Source: Bacteroidales bacterium
GTDB lineage: Bacteria; Bacteroidota; Bacteroidia; Bacteroidales; JAGOPY01
Direction of reading: 5' to 3'
Assembly (NCBI GenBank): GCA_030638325.1
Contig: DAOWEV010000089.1
Location: forward strand, 1-6,684
DNA: 6,684 nucleotides
In this document: piece after piece, positions 1 through 6,591 of the stretch
How the letters are laid out: the number at the start of each line of letters is the position of its first letter
How positions within the stretch are numbered: position 1 is the stretch's first letter
Translations under genes and position numbers: made by a program
The notes under the pieces: generated by a model
Seen by the model: the letters and a program-made list of their open reading frames with translations, nothing else
The model's database searches: none
What the model was told of the DNA's origin: nothing

Positions 1-1393
1 CAATTTGATAGGATGGTCTATTTCCAGGATCCTGGAGGCTAACGGGTATGATGTTGAAAAGGTGAATCTTGTGAATGACCGGGGAATACATATCTGCAAG
101 ACCATGGTCGCCTGGCAAAGGTGGGGGCAGGGAACAGTTCCTGATGTCTCCGGCACAAAAGGAGATAAACTTGTCGGAGAACTGTATGTGAAGTTTGAGA
201 CTGAAAATAATGAGCAGGTTAATCGCCTTATTGAAAAAGGCATGACCGGGGATGAAGCCTTGAAAAACACTTCCCTGATCATGGAGGCCAATGAGATGTT
301 GAGGAAATGGGAAGCAGGTGAACCTTCTACAAGGCAGTTATGGGCTAAAATGAACGCCTGGGTTTACAAGGGGTTTGAGCTTACTTATGAGAGAATGGGG
401 GTGAGCTTTGATAAGATGTATTATGAGTCGGACACCTACAAGGAAGGAAAGAAACTGGTTCAGGAAGGACTTGAGAAGGGTGTTTGTTACAGGAAGGAAG
501 ATAATTCGGTATGGGTAGGCCTGACAAATGAAGGACTTGATGAGAAGCTGCTTTTAAGAGGTGATGGAACTTCTGTCTATATCACGCAGGACCTGGGTAC
601 GGCCCAACTCAGGTATGATGAATATCATCCCGACAGATTGCTGTATGTGGTTGGCAATGAGCAGAACTATCATTTTGAAGTCTTGAAGCTGATCCTGAAG
701 AAATTGGGAAGAGCCTGGTCAGACAATATCATCCATATTAATTATGGTATGGTAGAGCTGCCGCATGGCAGGATGAAATCCAGGGAAGGAACTGTTGTGG
801 ATGCGGATGAACTGATGGAAGAGATGCACCGGGCGGCTGAAAAGATGACAACAGACCTCGGTAAACTTGAAGGCTTTCGGGAACAAGAAGCAATGGAACT
901 CTATGAAATGGTTGGGATAGGGGCATTGAAATACTTCATATTGAAGGTGGACCCAAAGAAGAACATGTTGTTCAACCCGGAGGAATCTATTGATTTTAAT
1001 GGTAATACAGGCCCGTTCATTCAATATACGTATGCCCGGGTACAATCTTTGCTGAGAAAAGCAAAGCAGAAAGATTTTGATGCTGATCTGAATAAAGCGC
1101 CCCGGAAAGAAGCCTCTTTTAAGCTGCTCGATAAAGAGAAGGGTATTCTGAGGCTGCTGCACGAGTTCCCTGGGATTGTGAGAGAAGCCGGGGAGCATTA
1201 TAGCCCGGCGCTGATGGCTAATTACGCTTATGAACTTGCCCGGGAATATAACCAGTTTTACCAGGAGGTGCCCATACTACGTGAAGAAGATGAAAACAGG
1301 GTTTATTTCCGCCTGGGATTATCGGACTTTGCCGGAAGGATCATAAAAACCTCTATGTCGTTGCTGGGTATTTCAGTTCCGGATAAAATGTAA
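1..1393 (+). CDS. argS: Arginyl-tRNA synthetase, 5'-truncated by window edge
   Basis: Class I aminoacyl-tRNA synthetase that charges tRNA-Arg with arginine in the cytoplasm. The reading frame is open from base 2 (an Asn codon), so the TTG at position 5 is internal and the gene begins outside the window. About 463 residues are visible. Bacteroidota ArgRS is usually near 590-600 residues, so roughly 130 are missing, including the N-terminal tRNA-binding domain and the HIGH motif. Numbering from the codon at position 5: the catalytic-core segment NDRGIHICK is at about 24-32, and the KMSKS-equivalent appears as GRMKSREGT at about 255-263. GPFIQYTYARVQSLL (336-350) marks the entry to the C-terminal DALR anticodon-binding domain, which runs to a TAA stop. 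The frame is intact with no sign of decay. The gene ends 3 bases from the convergent DUF4340 gene, with no intrinsic terminator visible between them. Family identity is very secure. Confidence 0.96.
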   Translation, partial: NLIGWSISRILEANGYDVEKVNLVNDRGIHICKTMVAWQRWGQGTVPDVSGTKGDKLVGELYVKFETENNEQVNRLIEKGMTGDEALKNTSLIMEANEMLRKWEAGEPSTRQLWAKMNAWVYKGFELTYERMGVSFDKMYYESDTYKEGKKLVQEGLEKGVCYRKEDNSVWVGLTNEGLDEKLLLRGDGTSVYITQDLGTAQLRYDEYHPDRLLYVVGNEQNYHFEVLKLILKKLGRAWSDNIIHINYGMVELPHGRMKSREGTVVDADELMEEMHRAAEKMTTDLGKLEGFREQEAMELYEMVGIGALKYFILKVDPKKNMLFNPEESIDFNGNTGPFIQYTYARVQSLLRKAKQKDFDADLNKAPRKEASFKLLDKEKGILRLLHEFPGIVREAGEHYSPALMANYAYELAREYNQFYQEVPILREEDENRVYFRLGLSDFAGRIIKTSMSLLGISVPDKM

Positions 1394-1396
1394 CAT

Positions 1397-2365
1397 TTAC
1401 TCATTATCAGGCAATAAATCTGCTTCTGAGATAAATATCTTATCTAACAGGCCATTCTTTTTTCCATTGAAATAGGATTCCTTGTTCAGGGATGAATGAA
1501 CTGCAAAGTTGATGTTGGTATCTGCCACCGGATAAGCTGCTATCTCAACCGGCATGAAGTTATTACCGCTGATCTGTACTTTATAAAACGGCTTGGAGCC
1601 CACCATGGTTTCATCGACGAAATTGGGACTGTTAAGCCCTGAAATGGCAGAAAAATAATTGACCGTTTTGACTGAATCGGCAAGCTGTCCGTTTACCAGC
1701 CATGTTCCTTCACTGTTTATGATGGTAAGCTTATTTTCGGGTTGTTCAAGAACCACCTTTGTGATGTCACGGTTGTTGATGTTACTGATGGTTTTATCCC
1801 GGTATGAGTCAGCATCACGGTTGAAATTCATCCTCAGAAAACCATCCACGGCATAAACTTCCTGGTCGCTGGCAAGCCTCACATAAGTGGTCATATCCCC
1901 ACGCTGTTGTCTGCCCATTTGCTGGTTTTGATCCTTAGGCATGCTAAAAGAAAACTTACCGATCAGTATTTCATGGAGTGTTTTATTGTCTTTTTTCAGG
2001 ATGATATTAATGGCCGTTGTATCCAGGACTTCGTATTTTATCCATGCCTCTTCACCTTTCCCTGCGTATCGTTTGGTGGAGAGACTTCCCAACTGTGCCA
2101 GGATATTCTCAACAACATTGGAGTCGGCCGGGTAGGTTTTTTCGCCTTTGTCAAGCCTCCACTCACTACCGGTGAGCACGAGATTGATATCTTTATCAGC
2201 CTGCGGATCATGGATGATGACCTCTGTCACATCCTTTGGGTCGAATAAGACAACAATATCTTTAAAAGTCCTGTCGTCCGACCCCCAAAACCTCACCATC
2301 AAATAAACGGCAATTAAAATTATGAGGATAATTACTAATATCCCGGTTTTTCCTTTATTAAACAT
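1397..2365 (-). CDS. DUF4340 domain protein, probable accessory subunit of the GldAFG transporter
   Basis: 322-residue protein of the DUF4340 type (recognised from pattern; biochemical function unknown). Residues 8-25 form one strongly hydrophobic segment after a short Lys-containing N-terminus, indicating an N-in membrane anchor; the remainder should lie outside the inner membrane. The soluble part looks duplicated. DVTEVIIHDP at 45-54 and DITKVVLEQP at 200-209 each start a block with SEW or GTW about 16-20 residues later, then an Ala-Asp, then a Leu/Ser-rich helix. Between them lies a Gln/Met-rich stretch (141-160) and the segment VRLASDQEVYAVDGFL followed by YRDKTI, typical of the family. 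The ATG lies inside the end of gldG (8-base overlap), which implies translational coupling as last gene of the gldA-gldF-gldG cluster. DUF4340 genes are commonly found beside GldG-like genes in other bacteria, so a role in the same complex is likely but inferred. There is no lipobox and no C-terminal membrane segment. Confidence 0.88.
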   Translation of the reverse strand: MFNKGKTGILVIILIILIAVYLMVRFWGSDDRTFKDIVVLFDPKDVTEVIIHDPQADKDINLVLTGSEWRLDKGEKTYPADSNVVENILAQLGSLSTKRYAGKGEEAWIKYEVLDTTAINIILKKDNKTLHEILIGKFSFSMPKDQNQQMGRQQRGDMTTYVRLASDQEVYAVDGFLRMNFNRDADSYRDKTISNINNRDITKVVLEQPENKLTIINSEGTWLVNGQLADSVKTVNYFSAISGLNSPNFVDETMVGSKPFYKVQISGNNFMPVEIAAYPVADTNINFAVHSSLNKESYFNGKKNGLLDKIFISEADLLPDNE

Positions 2366-3881
2366 AGCCTTCCTCCATTCTTTTAACTCGGATATTTCTT
2401 TTTCTTTGACTTCTGATTATTCCCAATATTATTATGATAACAATGGGAAGCAGGAAGTTAAGCCATTTCAGGAATGTTTTTCTTCCATCCTCAAGAGGGT
2501 CCAGTGGCCTTGAAGTAACCGCCTTGGTCCTGAGTTCGATTAAGCCCGTCTCATCTGATAACCAGTCGATTGAATTTACCAGCAAACTGACATTATCAGG
2601 ACTCTGTTGTTGAGGCCTTTGACCTTCTCCATTCACGGCAAAATCCCCATCGGAAATAACCACAATAGTGGATTCGGTATTTCCCTGGATGGTCCCTGAA
2701 AGAACTGCGCCCACAGTGAGGCCGGCCAGCGGAAAGTCAGGTTGTCCCCATTTCTTATTGATATCAAAATAAACCGGTGGGCTGATTGTGCCGGATTTAC
2801 CGGATGACCTGGCCAATGGTGTGAAAGCAAGAGAAGTGTCGCCGGTAAAATTGATGGAGCTGGGAAAGTACAGCATGACTTCCTCCAGTCCTTTAGTGAT
2901 CGGGTGATCCCCAAAAGTTTTGATCCTGGGCAGGTAAGGGAAACTGATCTGGGTTGTGAAATTCATAAACCCGGATTTTTGCTGAACACCTACCGTACCA
3001 CAATTTGCATCCACCACGAAGTTGTTATCAATGATCAGTCCCTTACTGCTGAGCCAGTCTTCCAGGCCTGTATAAACAGATTTGCCCTGGGCGGTACTGA
3101 AATCTCCTTCAACACGATTTAAAGCGATGAACAAACTACCGCCCTGTGCCAGGTACTGATCAAGGTTTTCCAATTGATTTAGTGGGAAAGTGTCTGCCGG
3201 GGCAACGATTGCAATGGTAGGATATTTACTCAGATCAGCAATAGAATTATTCAGGTCCACATCTTTCACATCGTATAAAATATCCAGCGAAGACATGGCC
3301 TGCTGAAGGGCCGCACGTGAAGGCTCGCCATGCCCCTGCACGTATCCTATCAATGGTTTTTCAATGATGGAGAGTTTCTTGATACCGGATGACAGGGCAT
3401 ATTCCATAGCAGTCCCAGGTTGTAAGACAGGAATGATATCCTTTTCATCCCCTTTTTTCATAACAACCCCAAGGAACACTCTTTTCTGTGTCATCTGGTC
3501 TCTTTCCCGTACATTTACTATGCTTGGCATAACACCTTCCTGCATGGCTTTTTGTTCCATTTCCGGGCTTTTGCTAGGATCAACGAATTCGTAAACCACA
3601 TTGCCCCCTGAGGCATTCGCATATTCCACGAGGAGTTCCCGGAAATCCTTTCTCACTTTCATTAACTGTTGGGGAACATCTTCCGTAAAGTAAGCCGTAA
3701 TAGTTACAGGCTCATTGAGAGATTCGAGGATATCCCTGGTAGCCTTGCTGAGGGTATATCTTTTATCAGCGGTAAAATCAAGCCTGAAATAGAATTGATC
3801 GGCCAGGATATTGACGACCACTACGATACCGATAATGACCAGGATCTGTGTGCTGATGGATTTAAAGTTTTTTTTACTCAT
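2358..3881 (-). CDS. gldG: GldG-like ABC transporter auxiliary protein
   Basis: 507-residue membrane-anchored protein of the GldG/ABC_transp_aux family, the partner of the GldA ATPase and GldF permease. One transmembrane helix lies near residues 12-27 and a second near 473-489, followed by a basic tail (RSQRKRNIRVKR). This predicts a large extracytoplasmic domain held at both ends. Family landmarks are RYTLSKATRDIL (41-52) just after the first helix, VTITAYFTEDVP (59-70), GYVQGHGEPS (179-188), GGSLFIALNRV (247-257), VVISDGDF (407-414) and DNVSLLVNSIDWLSDETGLIELR (429-451, key residues Asn-438, Asp-439 and Trp-440). Length is a little below that of the Flavobacterium protein as I recall it. 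The central domain is related to the GIFT region of eukaryotic IFT52 by published family definition. The 80-bp gap to gldF is the largest in the cluster and carries 7-bp repeats. The ATG at 3881 fits the membrane-helix position. Identity is strong; a role in gliding is not established. Confidence 0.9.
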   Translation of the reverse strand: MSKKNFKSISTQILVIIGIVVVVNILADQFYFRLDFTADKRYTLSKATRDILESLNEPVTITAYFTEDVPQQLMKVRKDFRELLVEYANASGGNVVYEFVDPSKSPEMEQKAMQEGVMPSIVNVRERDQMTQKRVFLGVVMKKGDEKDIIPVLQPGTAMEYALSSGIKKLSIIEKPLIGYVQGHGEPSRAALQQAMSSLDILYDVKDVDLNNSIADLSKYPTIAIVAPADTFPLNQLENLDQYLAQGGSLFIALNRVEGDFSTAQGKSVYTGLEDWLSSKGLIIDNNFVVDANCGTVGVQQKSGFMNFTTQISFPYLPRIKTFGDHPITKGLEEVMLYFPSSINFTGDTSLAFTPLARSSGKSGTISPPVYFDINKKWGQPDFPLAGLTVGAVLSGTIQGNTESTIVVISDGDFAVNGEGQRPQQQSPDNVSLLVNSIDWLSDETGLIELRTKAVTSRPLDPLEDGRKTFLKWLNFLLPIVIIIILGIIRSQRKRNIRVKRMEEGYV

Positions 3882-3921
3882 TTATCAATTTTTTTTAAGC
3901 CAAAAACAAAATTGCTTTGGA

Positions 3922-3942
3922 CAAACTTCTGACTTCCGACTT
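3922..3942. repeat. Three tandem 7-bp units ending in ACTT, in the gldF-gldG gap
   Basis: On the plus strand three consecutive heptamers, CAAACTT, CTGACTT and CCGACTT, share the ending ACTT. In the minus-strand transcript they read as repeated AAGT-led units inside the 80-base spacer between the gldF stop and the gldG start. A weak CCC/GGG hairpin lies just to the gldF side (about 3945-3953). No function can be assigned. The run is only three units long, so chance is possible. Confidence 0.45.
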
Positions 3943-3961
3943 ACCCTTCAGGGCATAATAA

Positions 3962-4684
3962 TTAAACATATCTTCTTCTCAGGAGATTGGCTTCCGTAAG
4001 TATAAGGCCCAGGAACATAATTGAGAGGAAAAAGATCAGGTCTCTGGAATCTATCACGCCACGGCTGATTGATTCAAAATGATTTGAAACGCTCAGGTAG
4101 CTGAGAACCTCGCTCGAAAATCCTGTCATTCCGCCTGCCAGCATTTCAAAGATGATCTGGAAAAAGATCCCTATCAATAGGGCAAGCAGGTAAGCCACGA
4201 TCTGGTTTTTTGATATGCTGCTGGTGAATAATCCGATGCTGATGTAGGCCCCGCTGATCAGGATCAATCCGAGGTACCCGGTCCACACGGCGCCATGATC
4301 CACAGAACCGATGCTGGAAACTGTAAAATAGTAAGGCAATGTAAGAATTAGAGAGATGATGATCAGCATTAAAGTAGCCAGGAATTTCCCCAGGATCACC
4401 TGCCAGTCGTTCACCGGGCGGGTTAGTAACAATTCGATGGTACCGGCCCTGTTTTCCTCTGCAAAGAGCCTCATGGTGATGGCGGGAATAAAGAAAAACA
4501 AGGTCCAGTATGCAATCCCGAAAAATGCTTGCAGACTGGCCTGTTTGATGAAGAAAACATCCGCCCCGTAAATCCAGGTAAAGAATCCGCTGAATCCCAG
4601 AAAGGTGATGATCATGATGTAAGCCATCAACGAATCAAAAAACGAATTCAGTTCCCTTTTAGTTATGATCCAGATTTGCTTCAT
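3962..4684 (-). CDS. gldF: GldF-like ABC-2 type permease
   Basis: 240-residue integral inner-membrane protein, the transmembrane subunit of the GldAFG ABC transporter. Six hydrophobic segments are visible, near residues 20-40, 54-74, 99-122, 133-156, 161-183 and 214-232, the usual ABC-2 layout. The N-terminus (KQIWIITKRELNSFFDS) is the amphipathic cytoplasmic elbow that leads into helix 1. The loop after helix 2 carries the conserved signature AEENRAGTIELLLTRPV (75-91), in which E-x-G-T-I-E-L-L contacts the ATPase in this superfamily. SVSNHFESISRGVIDSRDL (198-216) between helices 5 and 6 is also characteristic. Length matches the family, at about 240 residues. It starts 31 bases after gldA stops; that spacer is A/T-rich with AAGTAAAAA repeated twice in the transcript and no Shine-Dalgarno motif. 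Transported substrate is unknown. Other ABC-2 permeases look similar, but the flanking gldA and gldG make the assignment firm. Confidence 0.92.
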   Translation of the reverse strand: MKQIWIITKRELNSFFDSLMAYIMIITFLGFSGFFTWIYGADVFFIKQASLQAFFGIAYWTLFFFIPAITMRLFAEENRAGTIELLLTRPVNDWQVILGKFLATLMLIIISLILTLPYYFTVSSIGSVDHGAVWTGYLGLILISGAYISIGLFTSSISKNQIVAYLLALLIGIFFQIIFEMLAGGMTGFSSEVLSYLSVSNHFESISRGVIDSRDLIFFLSIMFLGLILTEANLLRRRYV

Positions 4685-4715
4685 TACTTATTTCTTTTTA
4701 CTTATTATTTTTACT

Positions 4716-5645
4716 TTAGTTCATCGTCAACTCCCTGAATATATCCTCAAGCCTGGTTTCAACAGGGCACATCTCGGTGAGTGTCCAGCCTTTTTCGACA
4801 CAGAGTTTAAAGATCGCCCTTTTGGAGGATTGGTCTTTTTTGCTTTGTACTTCAAAAGCCTGGTCATCACCCTGGATAAGATCTACAACATCCACGGTAT
4901 CAAGTTGCTGAAGCTGGTCAAAAGCCAGGTTCCGGTCTGCATCTTCGATAATTATTTTGAGTATTTCTTTCCCCTGGGCCTTTTTCCGCAGTTCTTCTGC
5001 AGTACCGTCAGCCACTATCTTTCCATCGTTAATGATGAGTATCCTGTCGCATGTGGCTTCCACTTCCGCCAGGATGTGTGAACTGAGTATGACGGTCTTT
5101 TCTTTTCCGATCTTTTTGATCAGCTCCCTGATCTCAACGATCTGGTTGGGATCCAGGCCTGCGGTCGGTTCATCCAGTATCAGCACATCGGGGTCATGGA
5201 TGAGCGCTTGAGCCAGACCGACGCGTTGCTTATATCCTTTGGACAGCTCACTGATGGTTTTATGCTTTTCCCCTTCCAGGCCACAAAGATCTACCATGTT
5301 GAGTATGCTGGATTTGATCTTTGATTTGTCAATACCCTGTAGCTCAGCCACGTACCTTAGGTAGTCGATAACCGGCATGTCTTCGTATAAAGGATTGCTT
5401 TCCGGCAGGTACCCGATATGGCGTTTGATCTCTTCAGCATCTTCATAGATTGAAGAGTCACCGACCCACACATTCCCCTGGTTGGGTATAAGGTAGGTAG
5501 TGATGGCTTTCATGGTAGTGGTTTTGCCGGCTCCGTTTGGACCGAGAAAACCAAGCACTTCACCAGTCCTGACAATGAAAGAAATGTCGTCAACAGCCTT
5601 TTGGGGGCCATAGGTTTTAGTCAGATTTTTAACAACAATATCCAT
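4716..5645 (-). CDS. gldA: GldA-like ABC transporter ATP-binding protein
   Basis: 309-residue cytoplasmic ATPase that energises the GldF permease. In order: Walker A GPNGAGKT (35-42); a Q-loop region GYLPESNPLY (78-87) with Glu at the position where most ABC ATPases have Gln; the signature LSKGYKQRVGLAQAL (134-148), with KGY replacing the common GGQ; Walker B VLILDEP (154-160); the D-loop around AGLD (162-165); and the switch His at 190 in SSHIL. All residues needed for hydrolysis are present. From memory, the Glu and the KGY signature are usual for this subfamily and do not suggest loss of activity. A C-terminal regulatory region of about 85 residues (from about 225) ends in TRLEDIFRELT, typical of ABC-2 ATPases. 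It is first in the cluster, 436 bp from the nearest upstream gene, so the operon promoter should lie just upstream. The ATG at 5645 is the natural start, placing MDIVVKNLTKTYG at the family N-terminus. Confidence 0.93.
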   Translation of the reverse strand: MDIVVKNLTKTYGPQKAVDDISFIVRTGEVLGFLGPNGAGKTTTMKAITTYLIPNQGNVWVGDSSIYEDAEEIKRHIGYLPESNPLYEDMPVIDYLRYVAELQGIDKSKIKSSILNMVDLCGLEGEKHKTISELSKGYKQRVGLAQALIHDPDVLILDEPTAGLDPNQIVEIRELIKKIGKEKTVILSSHILAEVEATCDRILIINDGKIVADGTAEELRKKAQGKEILKIIIEDADRNLAFDQLQQLDTVDVVDLIQGDDQAFEVQSKKDQSSKRAIFKLCVEKGWTLTEMCPVETRLEDIFRELTMN

Positions 5646-5662
5646 AGTCTTGAAATTTTATG

Positions 5663-5694
5663 CAAAGCAAATAAAAAAATGATTTTATGTCAAA
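5663..5694 (-). promoter_or_regulatory. Candidate Bacteroidota-type promoter for gldA
   Basis: Read on the minus strand, TTTG at 5694-5691 is followed after 20 bases by TTGCTTTG at 5670-5663. This fits the Bacteroidota sigma pattern TTTG, about 19-21 bases, then TAnnTTTG, with one mismatch in the second box. It would place transcription start about 10-15 bases before the gldA ATG. The region is A/T-rich, so such matches arise easily by chance; this is a weak prediction. Confidence 0.3.
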
Positions 5695-5708
5695 TTCAGC
5701 TAAGATGA

Positions 5709-5782
5709 TTTAACATCTTTTAACATGAAATGGTAACTATTTAAGTGTTATACATCATACGAATGTTTATTTTCATGTTAAA
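5709..5782. promoter_or_regulatory. Three TTTAACAT elements upstream of gldA, possible operators
   Basis: TTTAACAT occurs at 5709-5716 and again at 5719-5726, exactly 10 bp apart, so both copies face the same side of the helix. The third copy is inverted at 5775-5782. The second and third copies extend to a perfect 12-bp inverted repeat (5719-5730 with 5771-5782) separated by 40 bp. The group lies 64-137 bp before the gldA start, a suitable place for an activator or a looping repressor. The binding protein is unknown, and the role is inferred only from spacing and position. Confidence 0.4.
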
Positions 5783-6001
5783 TTCTAAATCCTAATTTCT
5801 AAATCCTAAACAATCACAAAATTCTAATATTCAAATGTTTAAAACGGTATTGTGGTATTCATCTTTTCAGATTTCACTATTCTTGATCCATGCACCAGTA
5901 AACAGATCATCAACAAAGTTCTTTCCTCAAATTCACACTGTTTTGAGTTTTATATTTCTGACATTTGAATTTGTTTAGGATTTAGGAATTCGGATTTAGT
6001 G
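5776..6001. repeat. Long-loop inverted repeat built of 7-bp units (consensus TYCTAAA)
   Basis: The left arm, 5785-5813, and the reverse complement of the right arm, 5971-5999, match at 27 of 29 positions and enclose a 157-bp loop. Each arm is a run of heptamers. On the left, TTCTAAA (5783), TCCTAAT (5790), TTCTAAA (5797) and TCCTAAA (5804) follow a looser TGTTAAA (5776). On the right, reading the minus strand from 6001, come CACTAAA, TCCGAAT, TCCTAAA and TCCTAAA. ATTCAAATGT is also shared in inverted orientation (5829-5838 and 5961-5970), but at unequal distance from the arms. There is no ORF inside. It may be a dispersed intergenic repeat or a non-autonomous element; no target-site duplication is evident. 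Confidence 0.7.
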
Positions 6002-6081
6002 CTTTATCAGATACTTAACAAACACAATTATAGCTAAATAAATACTATTATTTAAATTATTCTCCATTCATCATTAACGTT

Positions 6082-6591
6082 TCAATACGATCCCTGAAAG
6101 CCAGCGCTAAAGGTTTCCCATTTTTCTTTCTGATATGCGTCTTCAGCTATGTAGTGCATGATGGTTTCAAATTCGGGTGATTTTCTATAGCCGGGGACGA
6201 TGGTGATAACCTGTTGGCCTTCATTCATGAAGACATATGAAGGAAATGACATTCTGCCCTGCATCAAGGCAACGGCCAGTTTATGTGAAGACCTTTTTCC
6301 GGTAGGATTCGGGTTGACATAAACTTTGTTGTTGAACATGACCGTATCATTGGTTTCAGCATTGAATTTTACCGGGTAATAATGTTCATTCATGTATTTC
6401 ACTATAACAGGGTCGGCAAACGTACTCTGGTCCATTTTCTTACACCAGCCGCACCAATCGGTATACATATCGATGAAGATCTTTTTGGGTTTCTTTTTAT
6501 TCAGCTTCAGCGCCTCTTCAAGATCATACCATTTGATCTTGCTTTTTTTCACTTCCTGTCCAATCGTATTACCCCCGATAAACAGGAGCAT
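6082..6591 (-). CDS. Thioredoxin-fold protein with CGWC active site, probably exported
   Basis: 169 residues from the only standard start codon. The thioredoxin fold is shown by KKIFIDMYTDWCGWCKKMD (36-54), with the redox pair Cys-47 and Cys-50, and by a probable cis-proline in MSFPSYVF (Pro-117). The DWCGWCKKM motif and the following STFADPVIVKYMNEHYYPVKFNAE pattern are typical of Bacteroidota periplasmic thioredoxin-like proteins related to DUF255. A role in periplasmic disulfide reduction or isomerisation is likely, but the partner is unknown. The N-terminus from the ATG at 6591 gives only a short hydrophobic stretch (LLFIGG) before GQEVKK. The frame stays open 13 codons further upstream (6592-6630) and there encodes two Arg residues followed by YVILLI, which would complete a signal peptide, but no ATG, GTG or TTG exists there. 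It is on the same strand as gldA but 436 bp away, so probably a separate transcription unit. Function beyond the fold is uncertain. Confidence 0.87.
   Translation of the reverse strand: MLLFIGGNTIGQEVKKSKIKWYDLEEALKLNKKKPKKIFIDMYTDWCGWCKKMDQSTFADPVIVKYMNEHYYPVKFNAETNDTVMFNNKVYVNPNPTGKRSSHKLAVALMQGRMSFPSYVFMNEGQQVITIVPGYRKSPEFETIMHYIAEDAYQKEKWETFSAGFQGSY

Larger units (their letters stand above)
5646..6081. other. 436-bp A/T-rich gene-free region between the thioredoxin-like gene and gldA
   Basis: No coding potential is visible on either strand and no tRNA-like or rRNA-like fold was recognised. It contains, from the gldA side outward, a weak promoter candidate (5663-5694), three TTTAACAT elements (5709-5782) and the heptad inverted repeat (5776-6001). 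The remaining stretch, 6002-6081, follows the stop of the thioredoxin-like gene and shows no strong GC-rich hairpin with a T tract, so no intrinsic terminator can be called. The loop of the inverted repeat (5814-5970) is ordinary A/T-rich sequence. Confidence 0.7.

Noticed and set aside
5..7. TTG at position 5 as the start of argS
   Set aside because: The frame is open to the window edge, the preceding codon is Asn, and the N-terminal domain and HIGH motif of ArgRS are missing, so the gene continues upstream.
719..1198. 159-residue open frame antisense to argS
   Set aside because: It lies fully inside the well-conserved argS coding sequence, shows no recognisable domain, and is explained by codon bias of the real gene.
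1420..1450. AGATAA/TTATCT hairpin near the end of the DUF4340 gene as a terminator
   Set aside because: The stem is six A/T-rich base pairs within coding sequence and lacks a following T tract.
1907..2248. 113-residue open frame opposite the DUF4340 gene
   Set aside because: It is a shadow of the DUF4340 gene, with no family features.
5974..5987. TTTAGGA heptamers resembling plant-type telomere repeats (TTTAGGG)
   Set aside because: There are only a few degenerate units, arranged as an inverted pair inside a bacterial intergenic region between intact genes; similarity is coincidental.
5785..5999. Intact insertion sequence bounded by terminal inverted repeats
   Set aside because: The 157-bp interior encodes no transposase and no flanking target duplication is evident; at most a non-autonomous remnant.
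5776..6001. CRISPR array
   Set aside because: The repeats are 7-bp tandem units with no spacers of uniform length, and no cas genes are nearby.
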